Made by a program: the position numbers and the translations under genes
NCBI GenBank assembly: GCA_018296165.2
Contig: JACKQL020000019.1
Location: 558,001-622,000, forward strand
Source of the DNA: Termitomyces sp. T153
Lineage: Eukaryota; Basidiomycota; Agaricomycetes; Agaricales; Lyophyllaceae
Reading direction: 5' to 3'
Length of the DNA: 64,000 nucleotides
Part shown: in pieces, positions 34,775 through 47,093 of the stretch
How positions within the stretch are numbered: position 1 is the first letter of the stretch
Layout of the letters: each line of letters opens with the position of its first letter
The notes under the pieces: generated by a model
Database searches by the model: none
The model's input: only the letters and a program-made list of their open reading frames with translations
What the model was told of the DNA's origin: nothing

Positions 34775-35146
34775 TGTAAGGGCAACCTCCAGAGTGGCAG
34801 ATCAGAGTCACACAGCTAGCAGAGAGGAATCTGAAGTACATTAGTGGAGTAGATGACAATACAATCAGTAACTAATCACCTAGCAGAGGGAAATCTAAAG
34901 AAAACAAGTTTAAGGATCCTCACTGCTCAGTATGGTGCATCAGCAGGTGGCAGAAGCATGGGAACTACTATACAGCAGGCCAGAGCTAATCCTAAGCCTA
35001 AGACAATGATCAATGAGGTAATATAGAGAACTCTGCAATTCTCTGGAGATCTTCGGAGTTCTGAAAAGAGCTCCAGAGATGTCAAACAAGCTGCAGAGGT
35101 GCTGGAAAAGATTGTGGAGGTTGGAAATGGAAGTCCCCTGACATCA
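34775..35146 (-). repeat. 3' LTR of gypsy element 2
   Basis: 372 bp, the same length and termini as the LTR at 29,016-29,387, followed on its inner side by the purine tract (plus-strand CTCCCCCTCTA). It could also be read as the 5' LTR of element 1, giving an LTR-internal-LTR-internal tandem. The 409-bp unrelated spacer argues against this. Confidence 0.78.
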
Positions 35147-35159
35147 CTCCCCCTCTAAT

Positions 35160-36640
35160 GTGCGGTGTCTTAACATGCAGGGTAGAAGTAGTCTATGATT
35201 GCTTGGTCCACCAGCAAAATAGGGTAGATACCTCATATGGTGCATGGAGCATCTGGATGTCTCCAGTAAAACTCCCTGATGAGTCTGGGGGCATATATGT
35301 TCTTTCACAGTTCCCAGGAAATGTCCTTGATTCCATAGCCCTTCCACTTTACCTTGTATTGTAGTTGCCTCCAGAATAAATAACTGTTCAGGATTTTCTC
35401 TATCTCATACTCCTTGTTGTTGACTACCACTGGGGGTGGTGGGGGTGGTGGACATCATCCCAGAATAGGATTTCTGGGGGCCAGAGTTAGTTTGACTACA
35501 TTGAACACTAGATGGAGCTGGCGCATTCCCACAGGGAGCCAGAGTCAATAGGCTAGGGGTCCTACTTGTTGTTCCACTATAAAAGGTCTCAACTGGCAGT
35601 GTGACAACTTTTTCAAGAGTTAGGTAGTCATAATAGTGGAGGCATCCAAGTAGACACAATCTCCAGGCCAGTATTTGTGCTCTGGGGTCCTCCCACAGTT
35701 GTAGTATCACACTATGTCATCCTTTGCTTTTGCTAATGCTGCTCAGGCCTCCTCCTGTGACTTTTTCATCTGGTCCACAAATTTGTTTACTGCCTCATTC
35801 TCCAAAGGTCAGGCCTGGAGTTCAAAACCCATGCACAGGTGCTGTCTGGTGTTGAGGAAGAATGGGGAGAACTGGGTGGATGCATGAATATGGTTGTTGT
35901 ACTGGAACTCAGCATTGAGGAGGAGTTCATCCCAGTCATCCTGGCACTAGTTGCAGAAGAGGCAGAGGTACTGCTCCAACTCCTGGTTCACATGCTCAGT
36001 CTGGCTGTTGGACTATGAGTGGTAGGTGGTGGAGGTATGAAGCTTCACTCCAAGCAATTAGTAGAGCTCTCTGGTAAACTCTGCCATGAATTGTGGCCCC
36101 TGGTCAAAGATGTAAGCCTCAGAGAGGCTATGGAGCTTCCAGATGCTCCTTCAGTACAGGTTCATAGTGCCTATAGCAGAGCAGATGGTGTGAGTTGGAA
36201 TGAAGTGCACTTGCTTGCCAAACAAGTCCACCACCACCATGATTGCATTGTAACTGTGGGTATTAGGGAGTTCCATGATAAAGTCCACAGATGCCACACT
36301 CCATTGTTCTGCCAGCATGGGTAGCAGATGTAGCTGTCTAGAGAGGAGGCAATGCTAGGGCTTAGTTCAGAGGCCTAGATCACACATACTAGTGTAGGAT
36401 CCAATATACTGGGACATCTGGGGCCACCAGTAATTCTGCAATACCAGCTCCAGTGTTTTCCAATATCTAGGGTGCTCCATAATGCAGGAGTTGTAGTGTT
36501 GCTCCACAATCCTCTGATGAAGCTCTGGAACATTGGGCACATAGATACAATCCCTAAAGGTCAGGATTCCATGCTGGATGTCCCAATGAATGTCCATCTC
36601 TGCTCTGTCAATGGCTAGACCCTCCATGGCCTGGATTGCA
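35160..36640 (-). pseudogene. Gypsy 2 integrase and chromodomain
   Basis: Parallels copy 1. The zinc-binding part reads RIVEQHYNSCIMEHPRYWKT then YWWPQMSQYIGSYT (36,400-36,520). Degenerate integrase core and a chromodomain remnant follow toward 35,160. Many stops. Confidence 0.72.
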
Positions 36641-36719
36641 GACAGACCTGGGCAGAGAAGCACAATGTTGCTATTATCCTCCTCTCTCTCCCCTCCCCCC
36701 CCCCATTGTCCATTCTCCA

Positions 36720-37990
36720 GAACAGGGCATCTGTTAGCAGTTGAGCTTCTTGGCTGTCCAGAAGTACTTGAGGTTCTTATGATCTGTTCAGACCTTGAAC
36801 TTGTGCCATGTGCCCTCCAGGAAGTGCTGCCACTCCTCAAATGACTGGATGATAACTAGCATTTCCTTGTCATGGATCTCATAGTTCCACTCTACTGCAT
36901 TTAGGCTCTCGGAGTAAAAGGCCATAAGATGCCACTTCCTATCTTCTGGGGATTGCTATGAGAGGACTGCTCTCATAGAAAAGTCAGAGCTGTCAGCTTC
37001 TACCCAGAAGGAGGAGTTGTCATCTTGGAAGAGGAGGGCTGCCTGCTCCAGAGATCCCCAACTCTACACAATGTTCTTTCCAGTGAGGTCAAACAGCAAG
37101 TGGGTGTGGTGCAAGAAGTCTTGGATGAATCACTGGTAGAAGTTTGCAAAGCTAAGGAACACCTATACCTCCTTCTTGTTCTTGGGCTTCGGACACTCTG
37201 CCACACATGCCACTTTCACTGGGTCCATCTCCACAGCTCTGTGCAAGATGATTAGACTAAGATACTCAATCTAGGTCTGCTCAAACTCACACTTCTCTGA
37301 TTTGAGGTAAAGTTGGTGCTGGCAGAGGCACTCTAGGATGAGGCAAGTGATCTGATGGTGTTCTTCTAGCATCTTAGTGTAGATGAAAATGTTGTTGAGA
37401 TATACACATATTACACCATCTGTGATGAGGTCCCAGAATATGTCATTCATCATTGTCTAGAAGGTGGTGGGGCTGTTGGTAAGCCTGAAGAACATCATGA
37501 GCAGTTTGAACAATCCTTGGTTAGTTTGGAAGGCAGCCTTCCACTTGTCTCCTTCCTAGATGCATACATTGTTGTAACCCCACCAGATATCCAGTTTAAT
37601 GAAGTATTGTGTGCCCCAGAGGTTGTTGATGAGCTTGGAGATGAGAGGGAGGGAATAGCAATTCTTCACCATCATAGCATTGAGAACTCAATAATCCTGG
37701 ACCAATCAGAGCAAGCCATCCTTCTTCTTGATGAAGAAGACTAGAGAAGCCATTGGAGACTTGAAAGGGCAAATGTGACCAGAGTTTAGGTTCTCCTGCC
37801 AGAAGGCATTGAGTTCATCCTGTTTTTGGAATGCTAGTGAGTAAACCTTGCAGCTGAAGGGTGTGGAGTCTGGCAGCAGTTCAATAGCATGATTCCACTT
37901 CTTGCACTCCAGAAGTATGTTAAACAAGGCCTTAGAGAACACACATATGGAGGTAGGGAGGCACCATATCCCAGAACTCCCAGGGCCTAG
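36720..37990 (-). pseudogene. Gypsy 2 reverse transcriptase and RNase H
   Basis: Blocks SPMASLVFFIKKKDG, MMNDIFWDLITDGVICVYLN and IFIYTKMLEEHHQ are legible. The active site reads YLNN instead of YLDD. The junction VAECPKPKNKKEV (about 37,195) is uninterrupted and serves as the empty-site reference for the insertion in copy 1. Confidence 0.75.
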
Positions 37991-38289
37991 GCCAGCCTCT
38001 GGGATGTGGTCTGGCTAGCCCCCATCTCTGCCATGGAGGGTGGTGGGTGTATGGTGATAGCATAGATCTGGTTCCCCACTTCTATTGCCTTGTCTGGGAA
38101 CTCTGGCTCATATACACCACCAAACTCCTCTCCATGTTCCTCCTCCAGGGCTCCGCTACTGTTCTGGTCAATCTTGTAGAGGGCCTCTCTATGAGGGAAT
38201 GCTAGAGGTGGGGGATCCAGGAGGTCCAGATCTATGAAGGGAAGAGGGCCAGTGCAACATGCACAAATGGCTGCATGTTTCCAGACTCA

Positions 38290-38720
38290 AGCCCAACATT
38301 TTTCCCTGTCTTTGGTGGCACAGGCAGAGCACTTCTAAGGGCACCTGCTCATGGTTACTTCCCCCTTGGTCCAGTCAACCTTGAGGTTGTGCTTGCAGAG
38401 CCATGTGAAACCCAGGATCATATCCTGCCTACTCAAGCTGGTAACAGCAAAAACAGTGTGCTCCATGTGATTTTGATAGTGGAGGACCAGGTCAACCACA
38501 GAGCTGATGGTGCCAGCTTTATTAGGCATTCTGTTGATGTTGTAGACCAAAATTGGCTTGGAGAGGGGCTGCATGGTCAGGCCATAGCATTTGACAAACT
38601 CTGAGTCCAAGAACAATCCTGTCACACCACTATCCAGCAGAGCTGTGACTCTGTGGGCTTGCTGGGTGTCTGTTGTCTTGATTTCTACATCAAGGTGTAG
38701 AGAGTTGGCCAATAGGCTGA
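38290..38720 (-). pseudogene. Gypsy 2 aspartic protease
   Basis: TALLDSGVTGLFLDSEFVK keeps the catalytic Asp-Ser-Gly; DMILGFTWLCKHNLKVDW follows. It is better preserved than the protease of copy 1. Upstream sequence (beyond about 38,720) is unrelated to copy 1. Confidence 0.78.
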
Positions 38721-40690
38721 ATGCTATAGATACAAACAATCTTGTTATGCAAGATCTAGCCATGGCTGAGGCTGATGCTACACCTGAAGGTCCCCACACC
38801 CATCTAGTGAGATCTTACCTGACCAAAATTCTTCCCTTACCTGCAATGTTATGCATCCAATGAGATTGATGTTGTTTCCATGAACTCCAGCTGTCCCAAC
38901 ACTACTGAAGGTCTGCTTGGTAGGTTGACTGGAGCCATCTCCATTTGTGTCTCTTCAAGTCTCAGTAAGGGCACCAAGCCAAGCTATAGTCTTGTTTCTA
39001 GTTCTTCTGGTCACATTAGTACTTTTGAATGATCTACAAGCCATCAACAGTAGTGACAATGGTCCAAGATCTTCATAGGGAACTTAGAACAAGATAACAC
39101 AGGGAAAACAGCACAAACTTACTTGTGGGACTGACAAGGAGCATCCTTCTAGGATACCCAACTAGCCTTCAAATCAATTGGTTACACTAGAACAACATCT
39201 CCAGCTCCTTGAGAATGCATGGTGTTGTTCAAAGCAGATTCAGATGTGGATGAAAAGATATATTACATGTATATGTCCTACAACAAAGAAGCTATTTTGA
39301 ATCTGGTGCATAATGAAATGACAATCTAGAGGCAAGGAAGTGGGTTTGAGGTTTGAAGTTCTGATGGCTAAAGAAGTCTTTGAGAAATAGTGGATGGGGT
39401 CAAGCAGAGCAATGGTGTGCAGAGGACTCGGGACTTGGAATGGCTGTGAAAGTTTAAGAAGAAGATTCAGTTTCAGAGTGCTGTGGAATTGTAGTCAAGG
39501 AAATCTGATTGGCATTGTTTTCCAAATTTGGGCACACAATATCATTTTCTATTTCTGTGGAATGTCATTGCATGTATTGCTAGCATAATTTTGGGTCATT
39601 TTATAAGCTGCAGAATGTAACAGAAAAAATAAATGATTTTTGTTTCGTCAGTTTGCATGGTGTTGACATTGGATTCAGACCGGGAACTTGTCAAAGAAGG
39701 TAGTGAACCTCCAGATCACTTCTTGCTGCTCCTTGTCTGTAAGGACTTTGTTGTCAGTTTGCTTTCCTGCATTACCTTCTTTCTCTCCCAACCTTGACTG
39801 CCTGTGGCTGAGAACTAGGACTCTGACCAGGCTCCAAGTTTATAGGATGCATGGCTGATCTGTTCTATAAACCCTTATATATCCATCAAGCACCAAACTC
39901 CTGGACCAGGGGGCATTTCCAGCTTCTCATGTAGGAAATCTACTTATCCTAATTTTCCTTGCCATGCTATCACTGTAAGCAAGCAGTATTTGAGACTTCT
40001 GGACTTTCAGGTTCAAGGTAGCATGCATTCATTAGTCTTGAAGCCCTGATAAAGTGATAGCAGCATGAACCTTATTGCTGGAATGCTGAGCCTTCCAGCT
40101 TCTTGCTTTGTCAAATTCTTTCTTTGGGGCATCACATAAAGATTGAATATATGTGTCCAATCAGGGTATCAAGGAAGCTTTTGGCATGCTGGGATGGACT
40201 GCTGAGGAATGTGGGCTCTTTGGAGAGTGGAACTACTAAGCCAGTCTCATCATTCTTTGCAAGATCAGAATCAACAACTTAAGTTTGTTCTAGCCTCTGT
40301 GTTATTGCTAACCAGCCTCTTCATTCTCAGCATCTTGAGGTTCAGGTCACAAATGCACACAGGCAGGGAATTCTAGTGTTTTTTCTAAGAGAGACTCCTT
40401 TAAGAGTGCATTTGTGCACCCTTTTTATTCCTGCTTTCATAGCAAAGTCCTTCATATTTTTGGGACTTATTACATGAGTAGAAAGTAACTTTAGTATCAT
40501 TGTGTGTTTTCCATGATATATTTGTCTGGTGCACAGGGCTTTTGATTAATAGGTACAGTGGATTTGTCATGTTGATTGGCTCATTGCAATGTGTCTATAA
40601 TGGCACATTTTCTTGCAAGGCAGAGGTAATCTCCAGATATGTGTAATGAGACAAACAGTCATCTCATCAGCCTGATGTCTCATATTCAAC
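38721..40690. other. Decayed sequence, no gene assigned
   Basis: Short open frames only. A Ser-rich plus-strand fragment (38,740-39,030) looks protein-derived but has no recognised family. Confidence 0.35.
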
Positions 40691-40742
40691 TATCTATATT
40701 TTCTGATTGCAGTTCTCTACAGTCGAGCACACAGGAGTGATG

Positions 40743-42460
40743 TCACAGCAAGACTCTGTGTTATGGATCCAACAAGCCATCTCTTTATTTCCAAGTATGA
40801 GAAATTCAGGTTCTACCATGGCATCACTCTTGGCAAAATTCATCCCCATCTCTTCTACTGTTCTGATCTTCTTACAAATCTCTTTTCTGTGCCCAAGGGC
40901 AGATTCCCCTTTTACCCTACCAAGTCTACTTGTTCAGTACACAACACCCTGCTGAACTGTTGCTGGGACACTGTTGCTCCTAAGATTGTTGCCTTCTCAA
41001 AACATTGCAACATTTGTTACTTGGCAATTGACTCAGTCCATTTCTACACTTACGCATGGCTGGAAGAAGAACATAAGGGGACTCTTGGCCTGGTGACAAT
41101 TTGGATTGCACTTCATCTCAGCACCACCACTGTTGAGGCCACCCACAATGCTTTCTTAGACATCCTCATCTCTTGAGGGCCAATAAAGTTGAAGATATGG
41201 TGGTTGAATAGTGGGAGAGTGCCTCCAGGAAGCTTTTAAGCCCTGCCCTCCTACTTGTTGTTGATTATTTTGACCCTACCCACTATGTCTGTTGTTTCCT
41301 CACTGCTACCCTTAGTATGCCCATTGCCCCCCTAACAAAGGAGAATGACAATGTCCAGGGTAGCATTGCCTTCTTCTTCCATGAGAATAGAGACAAGAAC
41401 AGAGATCCCAATGACACAGTCCTTGGTGTCAGTACCTGCCATGTCTTGAGTAAGGATATCACCATTGACTACCAATTCAAGGGGCCTGGTGCACCTATGC
41501 AGTCCATCCAAGTTATCAGATTCTGTTGCTTTCAGCATGCTCTTAATGAGATCAAGGATTGTATCACTAGCCATGCAACTAATGCAGAATGCTTGGCTAA
41601 GCACATTATCAAGTTGGAGGCAGAACTGGAGAGTAAGGACTCACAGGAGGCAAAGAATGTTGCTGAACTTCTGATGGCTAAGCAGGCCAAGTTGGCCCAG
41701 GGAAAAGAGGATATTGACACACTCAAAAAGTTCTACAATGAAGTCACCAGTGGTAATTGGGCTGATATCAAGTACCACAGCATCAAATATTTCCATTGGG
41801 CTACAAATATCTCTATTAATGTCCAGGGTCACAAGTATACCAAGGATATTAGTACATTCATGGCCAATCCAAGCAAATTCAGGGCCTAGTTCAAGGGCAA
41901 TGTTGTTACCTTGCATGCAGTTTCAATCATCTTTCACATTTCTCTCATTCTAACAGAAACCACCTTATTCAGAAGGCAAATATACTCCTTGGGGACTTGA
42001 TAGGTTGTTTCATTCTCAGATATTCAAGTTTCTCTTGTGTCAACATTTTAGAATCAAAGGATGCATCACATGTGAGCTGCTGGCTGATTTCAACTCCTTT
42101 GATAGCAATAGAAATCCATGCCATATTGTCATGAAAGATGGTAGCACTACCAATCTCACCATAGAACACTATGCTGGCCTCAGGTCCTACCTCTGTGACA
42201 ATCTTGGCATTAAGTCCATCAAGCTTGCGATCTACAACTATGACAACTTGAAGCTCTCTTCTGATCTGTTAGGCTTCTCTGCCAAGGAGGACTCTGGCTC
42301 CCTCATCTTTGATGGTCAGGGTCACATGATCAGCATCATCCATTCTGCAATGCTCTGTGATGGGTCTTTGCATGTTAAGTATGCTATGCCTGCCTGGTGG
42401 ACCATTGAGGAGCTCAAGAAAAGGTATCCATATGCTAACTTTGACTATACCTCCTTTTAA
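40743..42460 (+). pseudogene. Broken trypsin-like (PA-clan) peptidase-family gene
   Basis: Matches, from my memory of the family, a protein common in Agaricomycetes with an alpha/beta N-terminal part and a trypsin-like C-terminal part. The N-terminal segment (40,763-41,176) ends TLGLVTIWIALHLSTTTVEA. The middle (41,200-41,889) carries VLGVSTCHVLSKD with the putative catalytic His, a charged helical stretch, and NWADIKYH with a putative Asp. The last part (42,005-42,460) carries AKEDSGSLIF, the position of the GDSGS serine motif with Gly changed to Glu, and ends PYANFDYTSF. Frames shift twice and a stop interrupts near 41,215. An intron probably lies at about 41,900-41,975. It is a pseudogene, still long and readable, in CpG-poor sequence. 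Confidence 0.55.
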
Positions 42461-43740
42461 AAATGCAAACAACATCCTTGGCTGGCATATTTATTCTCAC
42501 ATTCCATGCTCTTTGCATTTACATGTACCATCATCTACCTATGTTTGATTTATGGTGTTGACAATCTTCCCTATAGGACTTAGTGTAGTGATCTTGTCTT
42601 ATGCCAAAAGATGTTACACACCATCTAGTAGTGGTTGCAAGGATGATGGTTCATTACAAGAGCACACTTCCCAGAGTATAATTCGGATAATGTGTTTGTT
42701 ACTTTCTCCATTTCAACCACAATGCTCTCACTATAACCATGAATGACCTGATCAAACAGAATGTATTGGTCTTCCTACTGATACCATTAGCATTACATGC
42801 ACCTTCAAATAACAATTTTGTAGTTGACTCTGAAGTGGGAGTTGGTATGAACAATGACATCCTCCAACCATTCTACTAACACTACCTGAAGCAGGGAGAA
42901 ATATGTGACCTATGATGATGTTCTGTGGGCTGATGAGGCATTCTTATAATACATTGTCAAGATCCACAATTCTAGATTTTAGATTTAGATTCTCTTCTTC
43001 TTCTCATAGAACAATGTCTGATGCTAACAGTATGCTTTTCCTTCTAACATTCATTGTAGGACATTGTCTAATATGCAGAGTACTTTACCTAATGCTCTCA
43101 CATAACTGTAGAGGGAGGTGCCATGCTTTCAGTAACCTGTACAAGGAGTGAGTATACTCAATAAACTGGATACATTGTACACTCCAAGCATTTTCACTGT
43201 ATACATTCTTGAACAGTGCCCTGATGGTTTTAAATACAATATACAGAAGCCAACACATATCTCAGTAATGTCCAGAAATGAATGAAAAGGATGAATGGAT
43301 GTTTTAAGAGTTTCATTCGTGGGGGAACAAGTATATATGTTATGTGCATTTCCAGATGCAACCCCCTTTTTGCTACTATTGCTGCTATGAAGCTATTCTA
43401 TGTTCAGTAATATTATGACATTTGGGTGCTAGCATGCTTCTGGAAACACTCTTGAACCTATAAGCTGCAACTCCCTCCATTCTTGTTATAAGTTGTCCAA
43501 GCTCTAGCACTCTGACCCTGCAACAATACCCACTATACATTGTTACCCCATATGAACACAAGTACTCTATCACTTCAAGATGCTATCATCAAAAGCATGT
43601 CCAAGTAGGACATGGACCATCACCTTCCTAGTTCTAAGGTCTATGAAGTAGACAAGGTTTTTTTACTTGATTATGCACTGAAAAATGTCCACAATTTTTA
43701 TTTCCACATAATTGATATACCATGTGATATTTACCTGCTA
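42461..43740. other. No gene seen
   Basis: AT-rich, CpG-poor sequence with only short frames. Confidence 0.4.
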
Positions 43741-43752
43741 CTCACTTGTCTG

Positions 43753-43995
43753 CACTTTTTGCTCCCTTCTGGCTATCTTTTCCAGCTATCTTTTCCAGCT
43801 ATCTTTTCCAGCTAACATTGCTGTCTGCACTTTTTGCTCCCTTCTGGCTATCTTTTCTGGCTAATGTTGCTATCTGGACTTTTTGCTCCCTTTCAGCTAT
43901 CTTTTCTGGCTAACATTGTTGTCCACACTTTTTGCTCCCTTCTGGCTATCTTTTCCAGCTAACATTGTTGTCTGCACTTTTTGCTCCCTTTCAGC
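43753..43995. repeat. Tandem repeat, 48-50-bp unit about five times, with a 13-bp sub-repeat
   Basis: The marker CACTTTTTGCTCCC recurs at about 43,753, 43,829, 43,877, 43,925 and 43,976. Within the first unit, TATCTTTTCCAGC is repeated three times at 43,774-43,812. The open frame over this region is a by-product of the repeats. Confidence 0.85.
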
Positions 43996-44150
43996 TTTGT
44001 TTTCCCTCTTTTTATGTTTTTCCTTTTTTTTCTTTTCTTCTTCTTCTTCTTTTATTTATTTATTTAATTTTCATTTAATATTTTCTTCTTCTTTTCTTCT
44101 TTTTGTTTTTTATATCTTTTCTTTTCATATATTTTATATTTGCATTTCTT
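43996..44150 (+). repeat. Polypyrimidine tract
   Basis: About 150 bp consist almost only of T and C, with TTC/TTCT runs following directly on the tandem repeat. Confidence 0.85.
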
Positions 44151-46531
44151 GACTGACTTGATGTTCTTCTATCCATTGCACTATATACATTCACTGATTT
44201 GTGTTGAATGATTTGGAGGGTATTGGCTGGATTCAAGGTCTATCTTGCTGTCTGTATGGCTTTTGTCAATCTGTATCTATGTTGTGGAACAATTTTGTTC
44301 CAAAATCTAATTGCATAATATTCTCATATGCTAATCATGGGCATGTGATTGAACCTTTTATGACTCTCTTATTCATAGTCAATATTACTATATTAATATT
44401 TTGATGTCTATCTATGCTAAATGGAAGCTGAAATTGCATCCACATATATGCCATGATAGACCTAGTGAATAAAGAATAAAATATATATGTTGTATAACAA
44501 TCTTTGCTCCAAGAACTGATTGTGTAATCTTCTCATGTGCTAAGTATGGCATGAGATTGAACTTATGCACCTATTCAGTGTGAACAGTCAATCTTACACT
44601 GTATCTGACCCTCACTGTATTTGCATTATTTGTAGTTTGTATTTTGGATCTCTTGTATTGATTGTCTCATAGTAGTGTATTGTACTATTTGTTGTATGTG
44701 CCACTATATGCCCTGAACATCACAGGGGAAGCCAGCACAGAGCATGGTCAAAATCATGTATGATAATATTGTTGACTGAAAGAGGTTTGATTAGTGATCA
44801 TTTGGAAAATTTCTAATTACATACAGATTCTCCATGTCAGTCTTGTGGAAAGAATCTTATAAGGGTCTTCCAATTGTTGCATGCACCACCTTTGCTGTAT
44901 TTTGACATATTGTCTATCAACATTCATATCAATGATAGCATATGTATATCCACTGTTGACACATTGAAAACATATGGGTATAAGTTAAGGGGTGTGGTAT
45001 TACAGTGATAACCACTTCACAAGCAGGTATATAGATAAGAACAATGATGTATGGTACCATGATGGACTGACAGGACACCAAATGATTAAATATAATGGAC
45101 TATTAGGTATGTCTGTATCTGAAACTAAGATAGCTACATTGGCTATATATGTATGTTTGGACTGAATCTATTGTATTTTCCCAATTAGACCTCAGACTTG
45201 CCACATGTGCTGCAACAGCCCATACTCAATGGTCATTATTGACCCCAATCACACAGATGTAGAAAATGCAAATCATAACAGACTGCAGCATTCTTGATCT
45301 CATGTCCTCATATGTATAGGTAAATATCTCAGCTAGATGATGCCAAATTTATTGCTAGACTTGACCTAATATCACTACCACTTGTGGAATCCTTTGACCT
45401 ACATTTTAATAATGTACCCTCTCTTAGCTCATTTGAGTGTGTTCTCAAGAAAGTAGAGATGCCATGCACAATGATTAGCGATGAGAGTGGAGTATGAGCC
45501 AAGGTTCAAGGGAGAATGGAGTCAGACTTTGTCAAAACTTTGTTTGAACAAGGTTCAGAGGAGTGGTCTGTATTTGTTGACCATGCTCCAACTTTTTGGA
45601 TACATGTGTTCTATTACAAAAGAGTCAGAGAAGCATCTCAATATATTGGGATTGTTGGATCAAATTGGATGAGGGTGTGCATGTGGAGTGGGTTTGTTCG
45701 ATAAGGGAGCATATGATACTTAGTCTTATGTTTTGTGACCTTGTGGTTTATATAGGCTTTCTAGATGCATTGCAAGATAGGGTAAGTTGTACTGGTCTGG
45801 AGGGGTTGCTAAGACTCACACCACTCTCAGTTGTAGTTTGCTACTCATCATCACTACTAAATACTAAAATTGTTTCTTGCTTCTGATTGCATCCTAATTT
45901 CTATAATCAACATCCTGTTCACATTCACATTTGAATGTGAGCCCTTGATTGCTGCCATTTGCAATTTACAAATTCACTAATGCATTGTTGTACTCATTGG
46001 ATTGCATGAGTCCTGATTGTTACAGTAAGTTCTGAGTTCATGGTTGTGATACATTTTCAAACCATTCACAGGAATCGACTATGAAACAAAACTTTTAACT
46101 GTATAATCCTTGTAAGAGGCAGTTGTTGGTCCCTGTCACTATAAGCTTTGATCACATAACTACCAATGTGTTTGCAAAATTTACTTAAGTGCTATTCACA
46201 TTTAGGGGTTACATGATACACTGTTTCAACACTTTTTTTAGCACATGACATGTCTGAATGGACTTCCATGCCACTTTACTCCTAATGCTCCTCCTATTTC
46301 TGCACATTGATCCTATTATCAGCATGCTGAGTGGCACATACACACAGCCCCAATTCTTCAAGTGGGTCCAAGACATTGTCTAGCACCACACCAACCCATT
46401 GAACACACAGCTTCACCATCCTTATTCCATACATGCACTGCCTCACCTCAGATATAGAAGGTCAACAAAATTGACCATGGACTTTATCATCTCAGCTTTG
46501 AACCTTATCTCCACAGTCTACAATCTGCTAC
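44151..46531. other. AT-rich stretch without an assignable gene
   Basis: Only short frames (for example 45,481-45,704) with no family resemblance. The last part is presumably the upstream region of the secreted-protein gene at 46,532. Confidence 0.4.
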
Positions 46532-46785
46532 AATGAAGTTCTCAGTCTTCACTTTAATTACTATTTTCACTTCTGTAGCTCTCATCACCCCTACACTTGG
46601 TGTACCAACTGCAGATTGTCATAATCTTGTTCAGGTTTGTTTCTCTAATGGCTTTTTTCACATTCATTGGTTGATTTGATTATTATATAGCATGGTTACT
46701 ATGATAAATATGGCTATAACTCCTATGACAGATGGAACAGACCTTCTCCGTGGAAATACCATCCCTCATACAATAGAGGCAGGAA

Positions 46786-46790
46786 TGGTG
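46786..46790 (+). repeat. Target-site duplication (left) of copia element 1
   Basis: TGGTG immediately before the left LTR, matched by TGGTG at 52,321-52,325 immediately after the right LTR. Confidence 0.85.
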
Positions 46791-47047
46791 TGTTGGAATT
46801 CAAACTGTAAGTACCTAAAACGACACAGACCAAATTAGTCTAATCTATGGTACAGTAAGTGAATGTTTAGAATCAGTGCATATATGTAACTCACCCTCAG
46901 TCTGTTGGTAGAACAACTGAGGGTTCTGGTATGTACTGTCTGTATATATATAAGTAATCTATCCCTTTTTGTAACATAATGATTCAATATGAAAGGTCAG
47001 GCACACTTATAGTGCCATGTTGCAGAGTCCCAATCTAGATTGTAACA
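46791..47047 (-). repeat. 3' LTR of copia element 1
   Basis: 257 bp. On the plus strand it begins TGTTGGAATTCAAAC and ends TTGTAACA, so it has inverted TGTT(A/G)...(C/T)AACA ends. Confidence 0.88.
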
Positions 47048-47062
47048 CTCCTCCTCACCCGT
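47048..47062 (-). promoter_or_regulatory. Polypurine tract of copia element 1
   Basis: On the minus strand GGGTGAGGAGGAG abuts the 3' LTR. The same motif precedes the 3' LTR of copia element 2. Confidence 0.75.
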
Positions 47063-47093
47063 AAGTGTGCTCCTCCTCATGTGGAATCTCTCG

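Larger units (their letters stand above)
34775..38720 (-). mobile_element. Chromodomain Ty3/gypsy retrotransposon 2 (5'-truncated, decayed)
   Basis: Same domain order and orientation as gypsy 1, and the same lack of gag and 5' LTR; homology to copy 1 ends in the protease at about the same place. The reverse transcriptase/RNase H region is shorter than in copy 1 because of internal deletions. A C-run at 36,690-36,705 lies in the RNase H/integrase junction. Confidence 0.8.

Noticed and set aside
34775..35146. Reading the LTR at 34,775 as the 5' LTR of gypsy 1
   Set aside because: About 400 bp of unrelated sequence lie between it and the gypsy 1 protease, no primer-binding site follows, and a purine tract on its other side ties it to gypsy 2.
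43883..44152. Phe/Ser-rich hydrophobic ORF
   Set aside because: It is a by-product of the tandem repeat and polypyrimidine tract; composition follows the DNA, not a protein.
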